64,000 nucleotides of DNA, from positions 62,001 to 126,000 of the IMG/VR virus record IMGVR_UViG_3300032315_001401; one strand, 5' to 3'. Origin of the DNA: a virus. Below the pieces are notes generated by a model. The model did not search any database, was not told the origin of the DNA, and saw only the letters and a program-made list of their open reading frames with translations. Both the position numbers and the translations under genes were made by a program. Each line of letters opens with the position of its first letter. The stretch's first letter is position 1. Below are positions 15,586 to 24,859 of this stretch, in pieces.

Positions 15586-16127
15586 AGAGGTTGTCCAGTT
15601 TCGCTCAAGATATTGTAGATAGTATACTTGAAAGATACCTCTGCTGTAAAGTACTGGATGTCGGTTTGTGTGGAGTCAAATTCCAACGATGTCAAAGAGA
15701 CTGGAAATAAATCTTTAAATTTTACGATTGAGTTTGTATTATAATTGCTATCTAAAATATAGAGACTTCCATCACTAAATGCTCTTTTAGAATCTTGCAA
15801 TCCATCATCACTTGTAATTAATTCTTTATATTGCCCTGTGGTTTCCGGAAATCCCAATCCAGTTAACCAATTGTGGACAACCATATAATTCATCATATCT
15901 TCATCGACTAAAAACCTTAAAGATAAGTCGCCGTATTGAAGTTTACCACCTGGAACATCAATATCTTTAAGATATGATGGTTGCTGAACTAATGAAAGTG
16001 TAATTTCTGGTATTCTTGCCGAATTGCAAAAGAAACTTACCTTTGGTTCTTTTGCAAGAGTAAAATTAAAACCAACTGGTGAAAGAAAGTTTCGGTTTTG
16101 TATCTGATTTTGATAAGCAGACGCCAT
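15582..16127 (-). CDS. 3: Tail tube-type protein at the gp3 position
   Basis: The 181-residue protein lies between the major capsid gene and uvsY, where cyanophages encode gp3, the protein capping the head-proximal end of the tail tube. Length agrees with T4 gp3 (176). Its centre (DVPGGKLQYGDLSLRFLVDE, then NWLTGLGFPE) has the beta-strand pattern of the tail-tube fold, so it could also be called a gp19-like tube protein. I favour gp3 on gene order. A CTAAATA late promoter precedes it. Confidence 0.65.
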   Translation of the reverse strand: MASAYQNQIQNRNFLSPVGFNFTLAKEPKVSFFCNSARIPEITLSLVQQPSYLKDIDVPGGKLQYGDLSLRFLVDEDMMNYMVVHNWLTGLGFPETTGQYKELITSDDGLQDSKRAFSDGSLYILDSNYNTNSIVKFKDLFPVSLTSLEFDSTQTDIQYFTAEVSFKYTIYNILSETGQPL

Positions 16128-16140
16128 AATGTTTTATTGA

Positions 16141-16147
16141 TATTTAG
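16141..16147 (-). promoter_or_regulatory. Late promoter variant CTAAATA
   Basis: CTAAATA on the minus strand, 13 bases before the ATG at 16127 and directly after the gp23 terminator. The implied leader is short. Confidence 0.55.
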
Positions 16148-16154
16148 ATAAAAA

Positions 16155-16178
16155 AAGAGGGTCCCGAAGGACCCTCTT
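16155..16178 (-). terminator. Strong terminator after the major capsid gene
   Basis: AAGAGGGTCC pairs with GGACCCTCTT around a UUCG tetraloop, followed by a run of Ts. A 10-bp stem closed by a UUCG loop is a textbook intrinsic terminator. Confidence 0.92.
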
Positions 16179-16197
16179 GGAAGAGTTGTGAAATGAA

Positions 16198-17610
16198 TCA
16201 CATAAGGTTAGCAACCTTAACTCTTCTGTAGTAGGTGTTTGCATTGGTGGTAAGAGCACCAGCGCCAGCGGCGAGACCCTCTGCGAATGGGTTTGCAACC
16301 ATTCCGTAACGGGTCTTAAAGCCGATTTTAGGCTGGAAGGTATTCTCGCCAACTGCACGAACCATCTGGAGAGGAACGTATGGGCAATAGAAGAGACCAG
16401 CGTCATATGGGCTAGAACCCTTATAACCGACAACGTAGAACTGGTTAGCAGAAACGTTTGCCGAATATGGGTCAATGTAGACGCGATACTTACCTTGAAG
16501 AACTCCAGCAAAAGTATTGCCGGTGTCATCAACGTTGAGGTTTGCGTTGAGTGCAGGGGTGTAATCGAGAACACCTGCCATTGCAAGTGCTGAAGCAACG
16601 TCAGCGGAGCAAAGGATGGTGTTACCCTTTCCTCTACGAGTTTGCTGTGCGATTGCGTTAGCATCACGCTCGATCTGGAAGATCAGACCCTTGAACTTCT
16701 CAACCGACCAACGACCGTTTGAGTCAACGTCAAGGTCAAAAGTACCAGCAGTAGCGGTATTGACTTGAGCACCAGGCTTTGCAATCTTGTAGATGGTTCT
16801 GATAACTTCGCGGTTGATTTCAGCAAGAATCTCAGTTGAGAGAATGTTTGCTAATTCCGCTTCAGCATTCAGACCGTGGATTGCCTTAAGGTCTTGAGCA
16901 AGCTCAAGTGAGTACTCAGCTTTCAGAGCGCGTGACTTTGCAGTTACGGTGACTTTCTCGATTGAGAATGCCATCTGGTTGAACTGATCAGATTCGCCAA
17001 GCGATTCTGCATAATCAGTTCTCATTCCCTGACCAACGTTATATTGGTTGGCACCAACACCAGCATTTGCCTGTTGGGCAGTTGATGAATTGGTTGGATC
17101 GAGAAGTGAAGGGTTGCGATTGGTATCCTGGGCAGTAGTACCCATACCAACGGTGCCGTCAGACCATCCGAGGGTATTGTTGAATCCGCTGTCCTGACCA
17201 GAGAATGCTGAATCGACTTCGTTGTAGAAAGTCTCATTACCAGTCTGGCTGGTATAACGTGAGCGCATTGCGAAGATAAGTCCAGTAGGACCATTCATTG
17301 GTTGAACGCCACAGAGATCGTAAGCGATCAGGTTAGGCATTGAACGTCTGATGAGTGAAATCAGAACTGGGTCAAAACCTTGCATGGCGCCAGTTGTTGC
17401 GCCACCCAAGCCAGGATTTGTGCCAGAAGCAGTGCTATTGGTTGGTGCTTCGTAAAGAAACTCACGCTCTTCGCGAATTGTTCTTTCTTGATTTTCGAGC
17501 AGGATTGCGGTTACAGCTCTACGATGTGAATCTTTGATAGGATCAAGACCTTCGTAGTCTAACAGTGGGGACCACTTCTCCTGCAATTGCTCCGTATTGA
17601 ACATTTGCAT
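16198..17610 (-). CDS. 23: gp23 major capsid protein
   Basis: The 470-residue protein forms the hexamers of the T4-like head. The N-terminal part (FNTEQLQEKWSPLL) is the propeptide normally removed by the gp21 protease. The following segment (RRAVTAILLENQERTIREE, then PVLISLIRRSMPNLIAYDLC) and the central PMNGPTGLIFAMRSRY are hallmark gp23 sequences. Length is in the cyanophage range, shorter than T4 (521). A purine-rich AAGAGG sits 9 bases before the ATG at 17610, supporting that start over Met3. Codon use is richer in GC-ending codons than the neighbours, fitting high expression. Confidence 0.97.
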   Translation of the reverse strand: MQMFNTEQLQEKWSPLLDYEGLDPIKDSHRRAVTAILLENQERTIREEREFLYEAPTNSTASGTNPGLGGATTGAMQGFDPVLISLIRRSMPNLIAYDLCGVQPMNGPTGLIFAMRSRYTSQTGNETFYNEVDSAFSGQDSGFNNTLGWSDGTVGMGTTAQDTNRNPSLLDPTNSSTAQQANAGVGANQYNVGQGMRTDYAESLGESDQFNQMAFSIEKVTVTAKSRALKAEYSLELAQDLKAIHGLNAEAELANILSTEILAEINREVIRTIYKIAKPGAQVNTATAGTFDLDVDSNGRWSVEKFKGLIFQIERDANAIAQQTRRGKGNTILCSADVASALAMAGVLDYTPALNANLNVDDTGNTFAGVLQGKYRVYIDPYSANVSANQFYVVGYKGSSPYDAGLFYCPYVPLQMVRAVGENTFQPKIGFKTRYGMVANPFAEGLAAGAGALTTNANTYYRRVKVANLM

Positions 17611-17648
17611 TTGTTTTTACCTCTTAAAGTTTTAGTTTGATTGTTTAT

Positions 17649-17656
17649 TATTTAAA
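17649..17656 (-). promoter_or_regulatory. Possible late promoter TTTAAATA for gp23
   Basis: TTTAAATA on the minus strand lies 39 bases before the gp23 ATG. It departs from the TATAAATA consensus at the second base. Confidence 0.4.
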
Positions 17657-17658
17657 AA

Positions 17659-18858
17659 TCACTTTTTAGAAACTCTTTGAAGAGTCTGAAGATATGCACT
17701 CATAGTACCACTTACTGATTGGATATTCATATCAGTTTCTTCAGACAAGTTTTCACTAGTGTTTCTCTGAGTACCAGCATTAGATGGGAAATATGATTCC
17801 CTTAAAGTTACCAGTTTCTCACGATAGTTGTCTTCACTATCAAACTCAACATTTTCGGCAAGAGAAGCGAGTTTGTCCTTCTGAGAAAGTGCAAGACCCT
17901 CAGCGACATCTGCAAAGATTACATCAGCAACCGACTCTGCTAATCTTCTATTAAGAGCAATATTTCTTTCAATTTGCTCGTTGAGTTTTCCTTCCATTTC
18001 ATCAAGTTTATCTACCATGCTCTCGATGACATCATATCTATCTTCAGGGATTGTTACATAATGATCTTCAAAAAGACTCTTCATTCCTTGAATGAATGAT
18101 TCAGTCATTTCGGTCTTAAGACCGTGCTCAACTGCGAGTGCATTTTCTTGAATCCACTCGTCAGCAACATATTCAAGGTAAGCATCAACACGGTCAGTAA
18201 GACCTTCTTTGATTGCTTCGATTTCTTCTACGAGTGCTTGCTCATAGGAAACTTGAAGCGATTCTTTAATTTCATCAACTTTAGTCTTAATTGCTGCCTC
18301 AAAGATGATTCTTGCCTTCTCTTGGAATTCCTCAGAAAGATCCTCACCAGCAAGGAGAGCATTGACATCTTCTTCAATGTCAAACTCCTCTTTCATTTCT
18401 TCTTCCTCTTCGTCTTCGTCTTCTTCTTCATCTTCTTCTTTAGTTTTCTTAGAGGATTTTTTCTTACCGCCTTCCTCTTCCTCTTCTTCTTTAGCAGCCT
18501 CAGCGACTACTTCCTCTTCATCAACTTCGTCTTCATCGACAAGATCCTCATCCTCTTCCGTCTCTTCCTTCATACCTTGTCCAGGTGCAGCAACAGATGT
18601 TGCTGAGGAATGAGGTGCTTCTGCAGCAGCAGCCTTAGCATTTACTACATTCTTTACCTGAGCAAGTGTTTTGCCGGGAGTATTGAGTTTTGCTGAATCG
18701 TCATCTGAGCGATAATTTTCGGGAGTAGGACCACCTAAGTCTTCCCAACTTCCAGTTTGGCCAGGAGTTACTGCATCAATATTGTGCATTGGTTCGGCAG
18801 GTGCAGCCCCTTTGGTTACTACGTTTTCCATTTCTTGTAAATTTCTACCAACGGACAT
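17659..18858 (-). CDS. 22: gp22 prohead core scaffold protein
   Basis: The 399-residue protein is the main scaffold of the prohead core, digested by gp21 during maturation. It lies between gp21 and gp23 as in T4. A very acidic tract (about residues 105-165, mostly Glu/Asp with one KKK-containing stretch) is followed by a long helical region (about 170-330). The acidic stretch is longer than in T4 gp22 (269 residues total), a common cyanophage feature. A perfect late promoter precedes it. Confidence 0.88.
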   Translation of the reverse strand: MSVGRNLQEMENVVTKGAAPAEPMHNIDAVTPGQTGSWEDLGGPTPENYRSDDDSAKLNTPGKTLAQVKNVVNAKAAAAEAPHSSATSVAAPGQGMKEETEEDEDLVDEDEVDEEEVVAEAAKEEEEEEGGKKKSSKKTKEEDEEEDEDEEEEEMKEEFDIEEDVNALLAGEDLSEEFQEKARIIFEAAIKTKVDEIKESLQVSYEQALVEEIEAIKEGLTDRVDAYLEYVADEWIQENALAVEHGLKTEMTESFIQGMKSLFEDHYVTIPEDRYDVIESMVDKLDEMEGKLNEQIERNIALNRRLAESVADVIFADVAEGLALSQKDKLASLAENVEFDSEDNYREKLVTLRESYFPSNAGTQRNTSENLSEETDMNIQSVSGTMSAYLQTLQRVSKK

Positions 18859-18886
18859 TTTGTTTGATTGTGTTATAATCTATATT

Positions 18887-18894
18887 TATTTATA
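18887..18894 (-). promoter_or_regulatory. T4-type late promoter TATAAATA (gp22)
   Basis: A perfect TATAAATA on the minus strand lies 28 bases before the gp22 ATG, just past the gp21 stop codon. Confidence 0.8.
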
Positions 18895-18896
18895 AT

Positions 18897-19547
18897 TTAA
18901 AGATTTGAAAGAAATTCGTTAAACAGGTTTAACTTATGTTCTTCCAATACTCTTTGATCAACTAAAGTATTAATTCTGCGGTTTGTTTTTTCAACTAGTT
19001 GTTCTGTAAGCTCACCATTAACAAAAACCCACTCTTTACCTTCCATAATTCCCTGAACAAAAGCATCAGGTGCAGAAGGATCGGCAACGATATCAGCCGC
19101 AGTTGCAAGCATAAAATCTTCGCCAACAATTTTATGACCCTCATTGGTCATCTTTAATGAACCAACACCACGAGAAGAAACACCGAGACAAACACCTTCA
19201 CCAATAAGAGATTTTGCAATCTTACCCATTGGAGTTTCTAGGAGTTGTGCTTTACCAATAAAATTGCTTCCCTTTTGTTCAAGAGAAATAATTTTATGAG
19301 AAACTCGATCAAGGTTGACAGTTGGACCATCGGGGTGACCAAGTTCTCCAAGAGCACGACCTTTACAAATAAATGCTTCATTATAACGATTAACCTCTTT
19401 CATCAAAGTTTGCATGGGATACATTCTCCCATTGCGATTACAAATGTCTCCTTGAAGGAAAATACCTTCAATAAACATTTTTTTATTGGCACCTTTACCT
19501 TCGGTGATAAATTCTACTTTTTGAATTTCTTCTGTGATGAGTTTCAT
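18897..19547 (-). CDS. 21: gp21 prohead core protease
   Basis: The 216-residue serine protease cleaves scaffold and capsid propeptides in the prohead. The probable catalytic histidine is H71 in ELGHPDGP, and the serine lies in GVSSRG (122-127), the conserved pattern of the T4 gp21/herpes-type assemblin clan. Length matches T4 gp21 (212). It lies between a 175-residue structural protein and gp22. Confidence 0.95.
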   Translation of the reverse strand: MKLITEEIQKVEFITEGKGANKKMFIEGIFLQGDICNRNGRMYPMQTLMKEVNRYNEAFICKGRALGELGHPDGPTVNLDRVSHKIISLEQKGSNFIGKAQLLETPMGKIAKSLIGEGVCLGVSSRGVGSLKMTNEGHKIVGEDFMLATAADIVADPSAPDAFVQGIMEGKEWVFVNGELTEQLVEKTNRRINTLVDQRVLEEHKLNLFNEFLSNL

Positions 19548-19551
19548 GGTT

Positions 19552-20079
19552 TTATTCGGAAACTAATTGAACTACTTCTGTGATGGTTACATTTGTGGCA
19601 TTATCAACAGCAAGAGCTGAAACTTTTACGCTTCTGGACAAAGTAGATCCAGTTGCAGTAATTACTCCAACAATTGATGATGTATTTGCTGCAATAGTAA
19701 CTGTTGAATCAGTTGTAGCAGTTACTAGTCTATGGACTGTATTGATTCCTGTAGGTTGTGCATTTTCAATTGTCACATAATCACCAATTAAAAATGGATT
19801 TCCCGCATTATTATCAAAAGTAAGTACAGTTGATGTTCCCGTAGTAATACCTACTATTTGTTGCTTTGCAAGTCTTTCCTTCAAAACTTCATTTCCAAAA
19901 GGAGAAATCAGGAAAGAATTAACAGTAGCTACGGGATCTCCACCAGTTTCTACATATACTGCTGTTGATGCGCAAGCAACACGAATATATCCGCTTTTAA
20001 GTGCAATTGGATTGCTAGTAGCGGCTACAGAAACTGTAGGGGAAATTCTATTTACATTTTGGACAATTTTTATTGCCAT
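19552..20079 (-). CDS. Probable head-associated structural protein, 175 aa
   Basis: A 175-residue protein rich in Thr, Val, Ala and Ser with alternating beta-strand pattern throughout and no catalytic motif. It overlaps the upstream gp67-like gene by one base (TAATG) and lies 4 bases before gp21, inside the head module. That position and composition suggest a head decoration or core protein. A protein of this type is often found here in cyanophages, but I cannot name a T4 counterpart; T4 gp68 occupies the corresponding slot but does not look similar. Confidence 0.75.
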   Translation of the reverse strand: MAIKIVQNVNRISPTVSVAATSNPIALKSGYIRVACASTAVYVETGGDPVATVNSFLISPFGNEVLKERLAKQQIVGITTGTSTVLTFDNNAGNPFLIGDYVTIENAQPTGINTVHRLVTATTDSTVTIAANTSSIVGVITATGSTLSRSVKVSALAVDNATNVTITEVVQLVSE

Positions 20080-20246
20080 TATTCGTTATCTCCAGTAGAA
20101 TCATCTTCACCAAACATCACTGCAGCAACTTCTGGGCGAGCATTATCTACTCTATCAGCGGCTTTTGCATACAATAATTGTTTAATTCTGTCTGAAACAT
20201 CTGTTGCAGATCCATCAGACGCAATCAAATCGATAAGTTCTTCCAT
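20079..20246 (-). CDS. 67: gp67-like prohead core protein, 55 aa
   Basis: The 55-residue frame starts MEELIDLIASDG and ends with an acidic tail (GEDDSTGDNE). Position directly after the portal gene gp20, the MEELIxxI start and the acidic C-terminus fit T4 gp67 (about 80 residues), a small prohead core component processed by gp21. It starts 25 bases after a perfect late promoter and overlaps the next gene by one base. The short length makes the name tentative. Confidence 0.65.
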   Translation of the reverse strand: MEELIDLIASDGSATDVSDRIKQLLYAKAADRVDNARPEVAAVMFGEDDSTGDNE

Positions 20247-20270
20247 AAATTTATTTTATTACTATAGGAC

Positions 20271-20278
20271 TATTTATA
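20271..20278 (-). promoter_or_regulatory. T4-type late promoter TATAAATA (gp67-like, gp21)
   Basis: A perfect TATAAATA on the minus strand, 24 bases before the 55-residue gene, overlapping the end of gp20. Confidence 0.8.
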
Positions 20279-21974
20279 TTTTGCCACCTTTCGGTTCTTG
20301 AAATTCAACTTGCGAAACATCTACTGTTGGTTCTACGGGGACTTCTCCACCAGCACCTTGCTCAATCGCTTGACCAGCACCTTCCTCACCAGCTGGTGGT
20401 AATGGATTTCCCATCTCATCGACCGGTGCATTTGGATCTGGAAGAATACCTTTTTCAATTTCATCATCAATTTGTAAATCAAGTTCAATAATTTCAGAGT
20501 CCGTTTGGCGAAGAATTTTCTTACGCACATACTCTGTCGAATAGTATTTTCCGATATAAGGTTCTACCGTAGTTAAAAGTGTCAAACGATTTGTGAGAAG
20601 TTCTGCCTCTTTCAATTCAGAAAAATGATTATCATAAAGGAAGTCATATTGGATATGATCTTCCATCTTTTCCCAATCTTCTGGAGAAACTATGTTCTTC
20701 AAAAGAAGTTGAGTACGAAGCATATCGTTGAACATTTGAGCAAATCTTTTTCTCAAACGACCGACAAATTTGGAAAACTTTAATTCATCTCTTAAAATTT
20801 CAGAAGAACGACCCATATTAAATCCTTCCCCACCTCCAGCAATTCTAGTTTCTGGTACATTCAAAGATCTATAAAGTTTCTTTTGGAAATATTCAATATC
20901 GGATAATTCTCCAAGATTTTGACCACCGGGAAGAGTAGTAATTTCAGTTCCTCTACCACCTTCACGGCGAGGAAGCCAGAAATCTTCAAGCATACTCATA
21001 AACTTGCGATCATCGCGAACTTCCCCAGTATTCGCATCATAAACCAATTTGTTTCTATAACGAGACATAACCTCTTTGAGGTATTGCTCTGCTTTTACTT
21101 TTGGGAGATTACCAACATCGATGTAAAAAATACGACGCTCTGGTGCCCTTGACAATCTATAAATGACAAGAGAATCCTCAATCATTCGCAGTTGATTGAG
21201 TGCCTTAATTGCTTTATGGAGATATGAAAGAACAGTTCCTTTATTTCTATCAACTAAACCCGAAGTGCAATATGTGATAGAATCTTTGGCAATTTTAAGA
21301 GAACCTTTAGAAGCACCACTTAAATTGCCCATTGGGTAATTTGGAGTTGGAGAGTAGATAAAGTATTCTTCCATTTCGGAATACATTGTATCTAAATTAT
21401 TTGCCGAATTTCCATTATAACTTAATCTATCTACAATGTCTGATCCATTTTTTCCTTTTGTCCTTTTTTCTTGGCGGACGTGTTTCATCTTCATCGGATC
21501 TATATACCTCAATTCTTGAATGCCATCTTGAGGTTTTTTCATATCAATGACTTTTAGATAATATAATCTTCCGTCTACATACCAGTTTCTAAAAATTTCG
21601 TGCGATTTTCTGTCAAAATCCATCATTTCTTTGATGGATTTAAACTCTTTTCTAATTATATCTTTTAATTTATCACTTGCACTTAAATTTGTTAATTCAA
21701 TCTCAACTGGAGAGTCATAAAGATCGCTTACAATTGCTTCATTTACAATATCCTCAATAGCACTATCACATTCTGGGTGCAGCGCCATTTCTCTATAACG
21801 ACGCATTAAATCAAATTCAGTCCTATATACACCTTCAATGTCGACATACTGACCATAAAATCCAGATTGAATATAATAATCAACCCCGTCCTCATCAGTT
21901 TGAGGTACGGGGGAAACTATTGATTTGGATTTTTTTTCATTATCCTCAATCGAAAAACCAAAAAGTTTCGCCAT
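20274..21974 (-). CDS. 20: gp20 portal protein
   Basis: The 566-residue protein forms the dodecameric portal at the special head vertex, through which gp17 pumps DNA and to which the neck binds. Recognisable gp20 stretches include DEDGVDYYIQSGFYGQYVDI near the N-terminus, YRNKLVYDANTGEVRDDRKF in the centre and LPGGQNLGELSDIEYFQKKL before the conserved VPETRI. Length is close to T4 gp20 (524). The C-terminal tail is a Gly/Pro/Glu-rich extension. A CTAAATA late promoter precedes it. Confidence 0.96.
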   Translation of the reverse strand: MAKLFGFSIEDNEKKSKSIVSPVPQTDEDGVDYYIQSGFYGQYVDIEGVYRTEFDLMRRYREMALHPECDSAIEDIVNEAIVSDLYDSPVEIELTNLSASDKLKDIIRKEFKSIKEMMDFDRKSHEIFRNWYVDGRLYYLKVIDMKKPQDGIQELRYIDPMKMKHVRQEKRTKGKNGSDIVDRLSYNGNSANNLDTMYSEMEEYFIYSPTPNYPMGNLSGASKGSLKIAKDSITYCTSGLVDRNKGTVLSYLHKAIKALNQLRMIEDSLVIYRLSRAPERRIFYIDVGNLPKVKAEQYLKEVMSRYRNKLVYDANTGEVRDDRKFMSMLEDFWLPRREGGRGTEITTLPGGQNLGELSDIEYFQKKLYRSLNVPETRIAGGGEGFNMGRSSEILRDELKFSKFVGRLRKRFAQMFNDMLRTQLLLKNIVSPEDWEKMEDHIQYDFLYDNHFSELKEAELLTNRLTLLTTVEPYIGKYYSTEYVRKKILRQTDSEIIELDLQIDDEIEKGILPDPNAPVDEMGNPLPPAGEEGAGQAIEQGAGGEVPVEPTVDVSQVEFQEPKGGKI

Positions 21975-22002
21975 TTTATAAGTTAAACGTTATATGATAC
22001 TC

Positions 22003-22009
22003 TATTTAG
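22003..22009 (-). promoter_or_regulatory. Late promoter variant CTAAATA (gp20)
   Basis: CTAAATA on the minus strand, 28 bases before the gp20 ATG and overlapping the gp19 stop codon. Confidence 0.55.
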
Positions 22010-22596
22010 TTAATATCTTCACCGCCTGCTGCAGGTGAAGATCCTTTAATTGCTTCCCACCAATGTACTTGCATTTCAACAGTAAACTCTTGAATTGCTT
22101 CAGTCTCGTATGCCAGGTTAATTGCACTTACGCTGGTTGGGAATAAATCATAGAAGTGATAAGCTCTCAAGATGCTTCCATCACGATTAAGTTGATAGAC
22201 AAATGCATCTGCTTGATAAAGAGCTGGATCTGTAGTGCCAGTTGCATCAGAAAGACGATTCATATAGTTGGTCCACTTTTCGAATGCGGAACGAATTGCA
22301 AAGTCAGTATCGTTAATAACTGTAATCGTCCAGCTTTCGAATGTGCGATCCCCAGCAAGTCTTAAAGTTCTTCCTCTAAATGCTACTTCAACGGGAGTGA
22401 CATTTGATGCAGGAAGATTTGCTGCTTTGACAAGAAATCTACTCTTGTCTAGTGTATTTGAATCAATGCCAAGTGCTGCTGGGAAAGCAAGCTCAACTTC
22501 GAAGAGGTTACTTCTGGTGCCACCACCCGACAGCTTACTCTTGAAGTCTGTAATTTTTCTTAATGGAATTGTGTTAAGTTGGGTTCTGGTTGCCAT
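22006..22596 (-). CDS. 19: gp19 tail tube protein
   Basis: The 196-residue protein polymerises into the inner tail tube. The segment RTLRLAGDRTFESWTITVIN matches the T4 gp19 core (NVAGDRTFDDWTVTVMN as I recall it), and the C-terminus AIQEFTVEMQVHWWE matches the T4 end pattern. Length is slightly above T4 (163). It lies between sheath and portal genes, the standard order, with only 19 bases to gp18. Confidence 0.95.
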   Translation of the reverse strand: MATRTQLNTIPLRKITDFKSKLSGGGTRSNLFEVELAFPAALGIDSNTLDKSRFLVKAANLPASNVTPVEVAFRGRTLRLAGDRTFESWTITVINDTDFAIRSAFEKWTNYMNRLSDATGTTDPALYQADAFVYQLNRDGSILRAYHFYDLFPTSVSAINLAYETEAIQEFTVEMQVHWWEAIKGSSPAAGGEDIN

Positions 22597-22615
22597 TTTT
22601 TGTTAAACCTCTAGA

Positions 22616-24799
22616 TTAAAAGTTTCCGATTACTTCTTCAAAATTAACACCAGTTTTGGTGGCAATAAAGTTGAGTCCAATGAAGTTGATGGACCTTGCT
22701 GGTTTGATGTAAATATCGGCAATAAACTCATTATTATCTATCACAGCAGCAGTGTTATTTGTCTCATCACAAATAACAACATAATCAAAGATTCCTCTCT
22801 TGGCTTGGACATCGCGCAAGAATGGTTCGATTGTATTTACAAAGTTTGTTCTGGTGATCTCATCATTGAATTCAAAGAGAGCATCCTTTGCTGCTTGAGA
22901 AATTGCATCCTCAAGATAGATAAACAGGCGGCGAACATTGATTCTATCAAATGCCGATGCTTTAGCAAAACCAGTTTTATCACCAAATAGGATAATTCCG
23001 GCACCTGGTGAGAATATTACTGGATTAATTCTATTCGAATAAAGTTTATCTCTTTGAGTTTTTGATGGATTGTATGCAAGTTTAACTGCATTTAGAATTG
23101 CACCTCTAGAAGTTCCGGCAGGTGAATACCAAGCAAAGTTGTTAATATCATTACGAGCACATAAACCAGCAATGTCACCATTTAGAGGCACATATCTAAA
23201 TGTATTTGAAAACCTATCATACATATACTTATATCCACTATCAAAGATTGCATAAGTGGATGATGTTACAGGTGAATAAAATTCAACTACATTGGTGGTA
23301 ATATCTGCAGCAGATTTTACTGTTACTTCAGTTTGTACTGAAGTATCTGATAGTGCTGCACCTCTATATGGTGAAATGAATGCAATTGCATCTTTTCTTA
23401 ATTCTGCAACGGAAATCAATTTGTTTGCAAGCGCTCGTGCATTGTTAATATCATATGCCGCAGATCCCATCAGAAGAAAATCTACTTTAAAGTTTTCTGT
23501 ATTTTCAAATAAATCATATCCGTCAGACAACTCTCCAAGAGTTGCCGTTAAAGCACCGGTTGAACCAATTCCTGCCTGCCCATTATAATCCTTACCACCA
23601 TCTAAGGTATTTGTAGATGCTCCAGCAGCAGCAAAGGTAATTCCCTCTGCTTCCTGATCCCAAGCAACATCCGACTCTAAAGTAAATCCGCTACTATATC
23701 CTGTAGTAACAATTCCAGTAGGAGCTCCTAGACCGAAGATATACTGTGAATTATTTTCAAGGTACTTTCTCCAATAAGATGGATTACCAACAGAAAACTG
23801 AGCATCTTTTGCTTTAGAAATACTCAAATGCTTTTCAAGAATTGTTCCAGCATTTCCGGTCACTGTACCTAAAGAATCAATCACAACTACATGCACTTCG
23901 TCAAATCTTGAATCTCTTGCTGCAGCATATGCAGAAGTTCCTGGTCTTGGAGCAATATTGTTCCAATAAATTGAAGATGTGCAAGTTGTGGAAGTTCCTG
24001 CTAAGCATATTGTTTGTTGGTCAAACCAATCTAGTCTTCCAGTGTATGCAGTTGTTCCTGCCGCAACTGTTTGCCCATTTGTGTGAATCGCAACACTTCC
24101 ACTTGAAGAAAAAGCATACACTCCAGATGGTTGATAATCTCGCTGAGTTTCGGTGTTTGCCGCAGAGACGTGTGAAAGTACTTTTACTGAAATTTGTGAA
24201 TTTCCAATTTCGGTGATAATCCCTTTTAAATATCCATCAAGTACTGAAGTTGTTCCAGCACCTGGATCAATTCTGCCTACTACCGATTGAGTAATACCAT
24301 ATCCAACTGCAATATTTGGAAATCCTGTAGTAGTAATTCCAACTAAAATTTGATCTGCTTCAGAATCGATGATAGCGACTTTAATACCATTTGACCAAGA
24401 TCCTGGATTTCTGGCAGCAACTACAACACCGGCAAGAGTATTTTCGTCATATCCCAATTCATTATAATGATCCAAACTATCAATTTTAACACTTGACGCA
24501 GTTCCTACAAATCCATTTCTCAAATCAATATCATTTGCTCTCACAACTCTGAGAGATCCGCCATATGATAAGTATGAAGATGCTGATAACCAATGCTCAT
24601 AATGTTTATCTGTTGAGTATGGCTCTCCAAAATTGGTAAGTAAATCATTCTCATTTTCAACTAAAGTTGGTGAATCTACCGGACCCTTTGCAAAGGGGGC
24701 AACAATCGCACCAACTTTATCTGATGAGGGTGTAACTCTCCCCTGCGTTAAATCAAATTCTCTTACTACAATACCAGGAGATGCTAAATTAAGCGGCAT
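22616..24799 (-). CDS. 18: gp18 contractile tail sheath protein
   Basis: The 727-residue protein builds the contractile sheath. The start MPLNLASPGIVVREFDLT is the conserved sheath N-terminus. The C-terminal third holds the conserved sheath core (NPVIFSPGAGIILFGDKTGF, then INVRRLFIYLEDAISQAAKD and FVVICDE-like YVVICDETNN). The middle is a variable, surface-exposed region. Length is close to T4 gp18 (659). A perfect late promoter lies upstream. Confidence 0.97.
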   Translation of the reverse strand: MPLNLASPGIVVREFDLTQGRVTPSSDKVGAIVAPFAKGPVDSPTLVENENDLLTNFGEPYSTDKHYEHWLSASSYLSYGGSLRVVRANDIDLRNGFVGTASSVKIDSLDHYNELGYDENTLAGVVVAARNPGSWSNGIKVAIIDSEADQILVGITTTGFPNIAVGYGITQSVVGRIDPGAGTTSVLDGYLKGIITEIGNSQISVKVLSHVSAANTETQRDYQPSGVYAFSSSGSVAIHTNGQTVAAGTTAYTGRLDWFDQQTICLAGTSTTCTSSIYWNNIAPRPGTSAYAAARDSRFDEVHVVVIDSLGTVTGNAGTILEKHLSISKAKDAQFSVGNPSYWRKYLENNSQYIFGLGAPTGIVTTGYSSGFTLESDVAWDQEAEGITFAAAGASTNTLDGGKDYNGQAGIGSTGALTATLGELSDGYDLFENTENFKVDFLLMGSAAYDINNARALANKLISVAELRKDAIAFISPYRGAALSDTSVQTEVTVKSAADITTNVVEFYSPVTSSTYAIFDSGYKYMYDRFSNTFRYVPLNGDIAGLCARNDINNFAWYSPAGTSRGAILNAVKLAYNPSKTQRDKLYSNRINPVIFSPGAGIILFGDKTGFAKASAFDRINVRRLFIYLEDAISQAAKDALFEFNDEITRTNFVNTIEPFLRDVQAKRGIFDYVVICDETNNTAAVIDNNEFIADIYIKPARSINFIGLNFIATKTGVNFEEVIGNF

Positions 24800-24833
24800 C
24801 TTTATTCTCCGTATTACCAGAATATTCTAAAAG

Positions 24834-24841
24834 TATTTATA
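24834..24841 (-). promoter_or_regulatory. T4-type late promoter TATAAATA (gp18)
   Basis: A perfect TATAAATA on the minus strand, 34 bases before the gp18 ATG, in the short gap after the terminase C-part gene. Confidence 0.8.
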
Positions 24842-24859
24842 ATTTCCTGCTTCTTAAAG

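Noticed and set aside
18124-18613. Two plus-strand frames of 102 and 160 residues opposite gp22
   Set aside because: They are poly-Ser and Phe-rich shadows of the acidic Glu/Asp codons of gp22.
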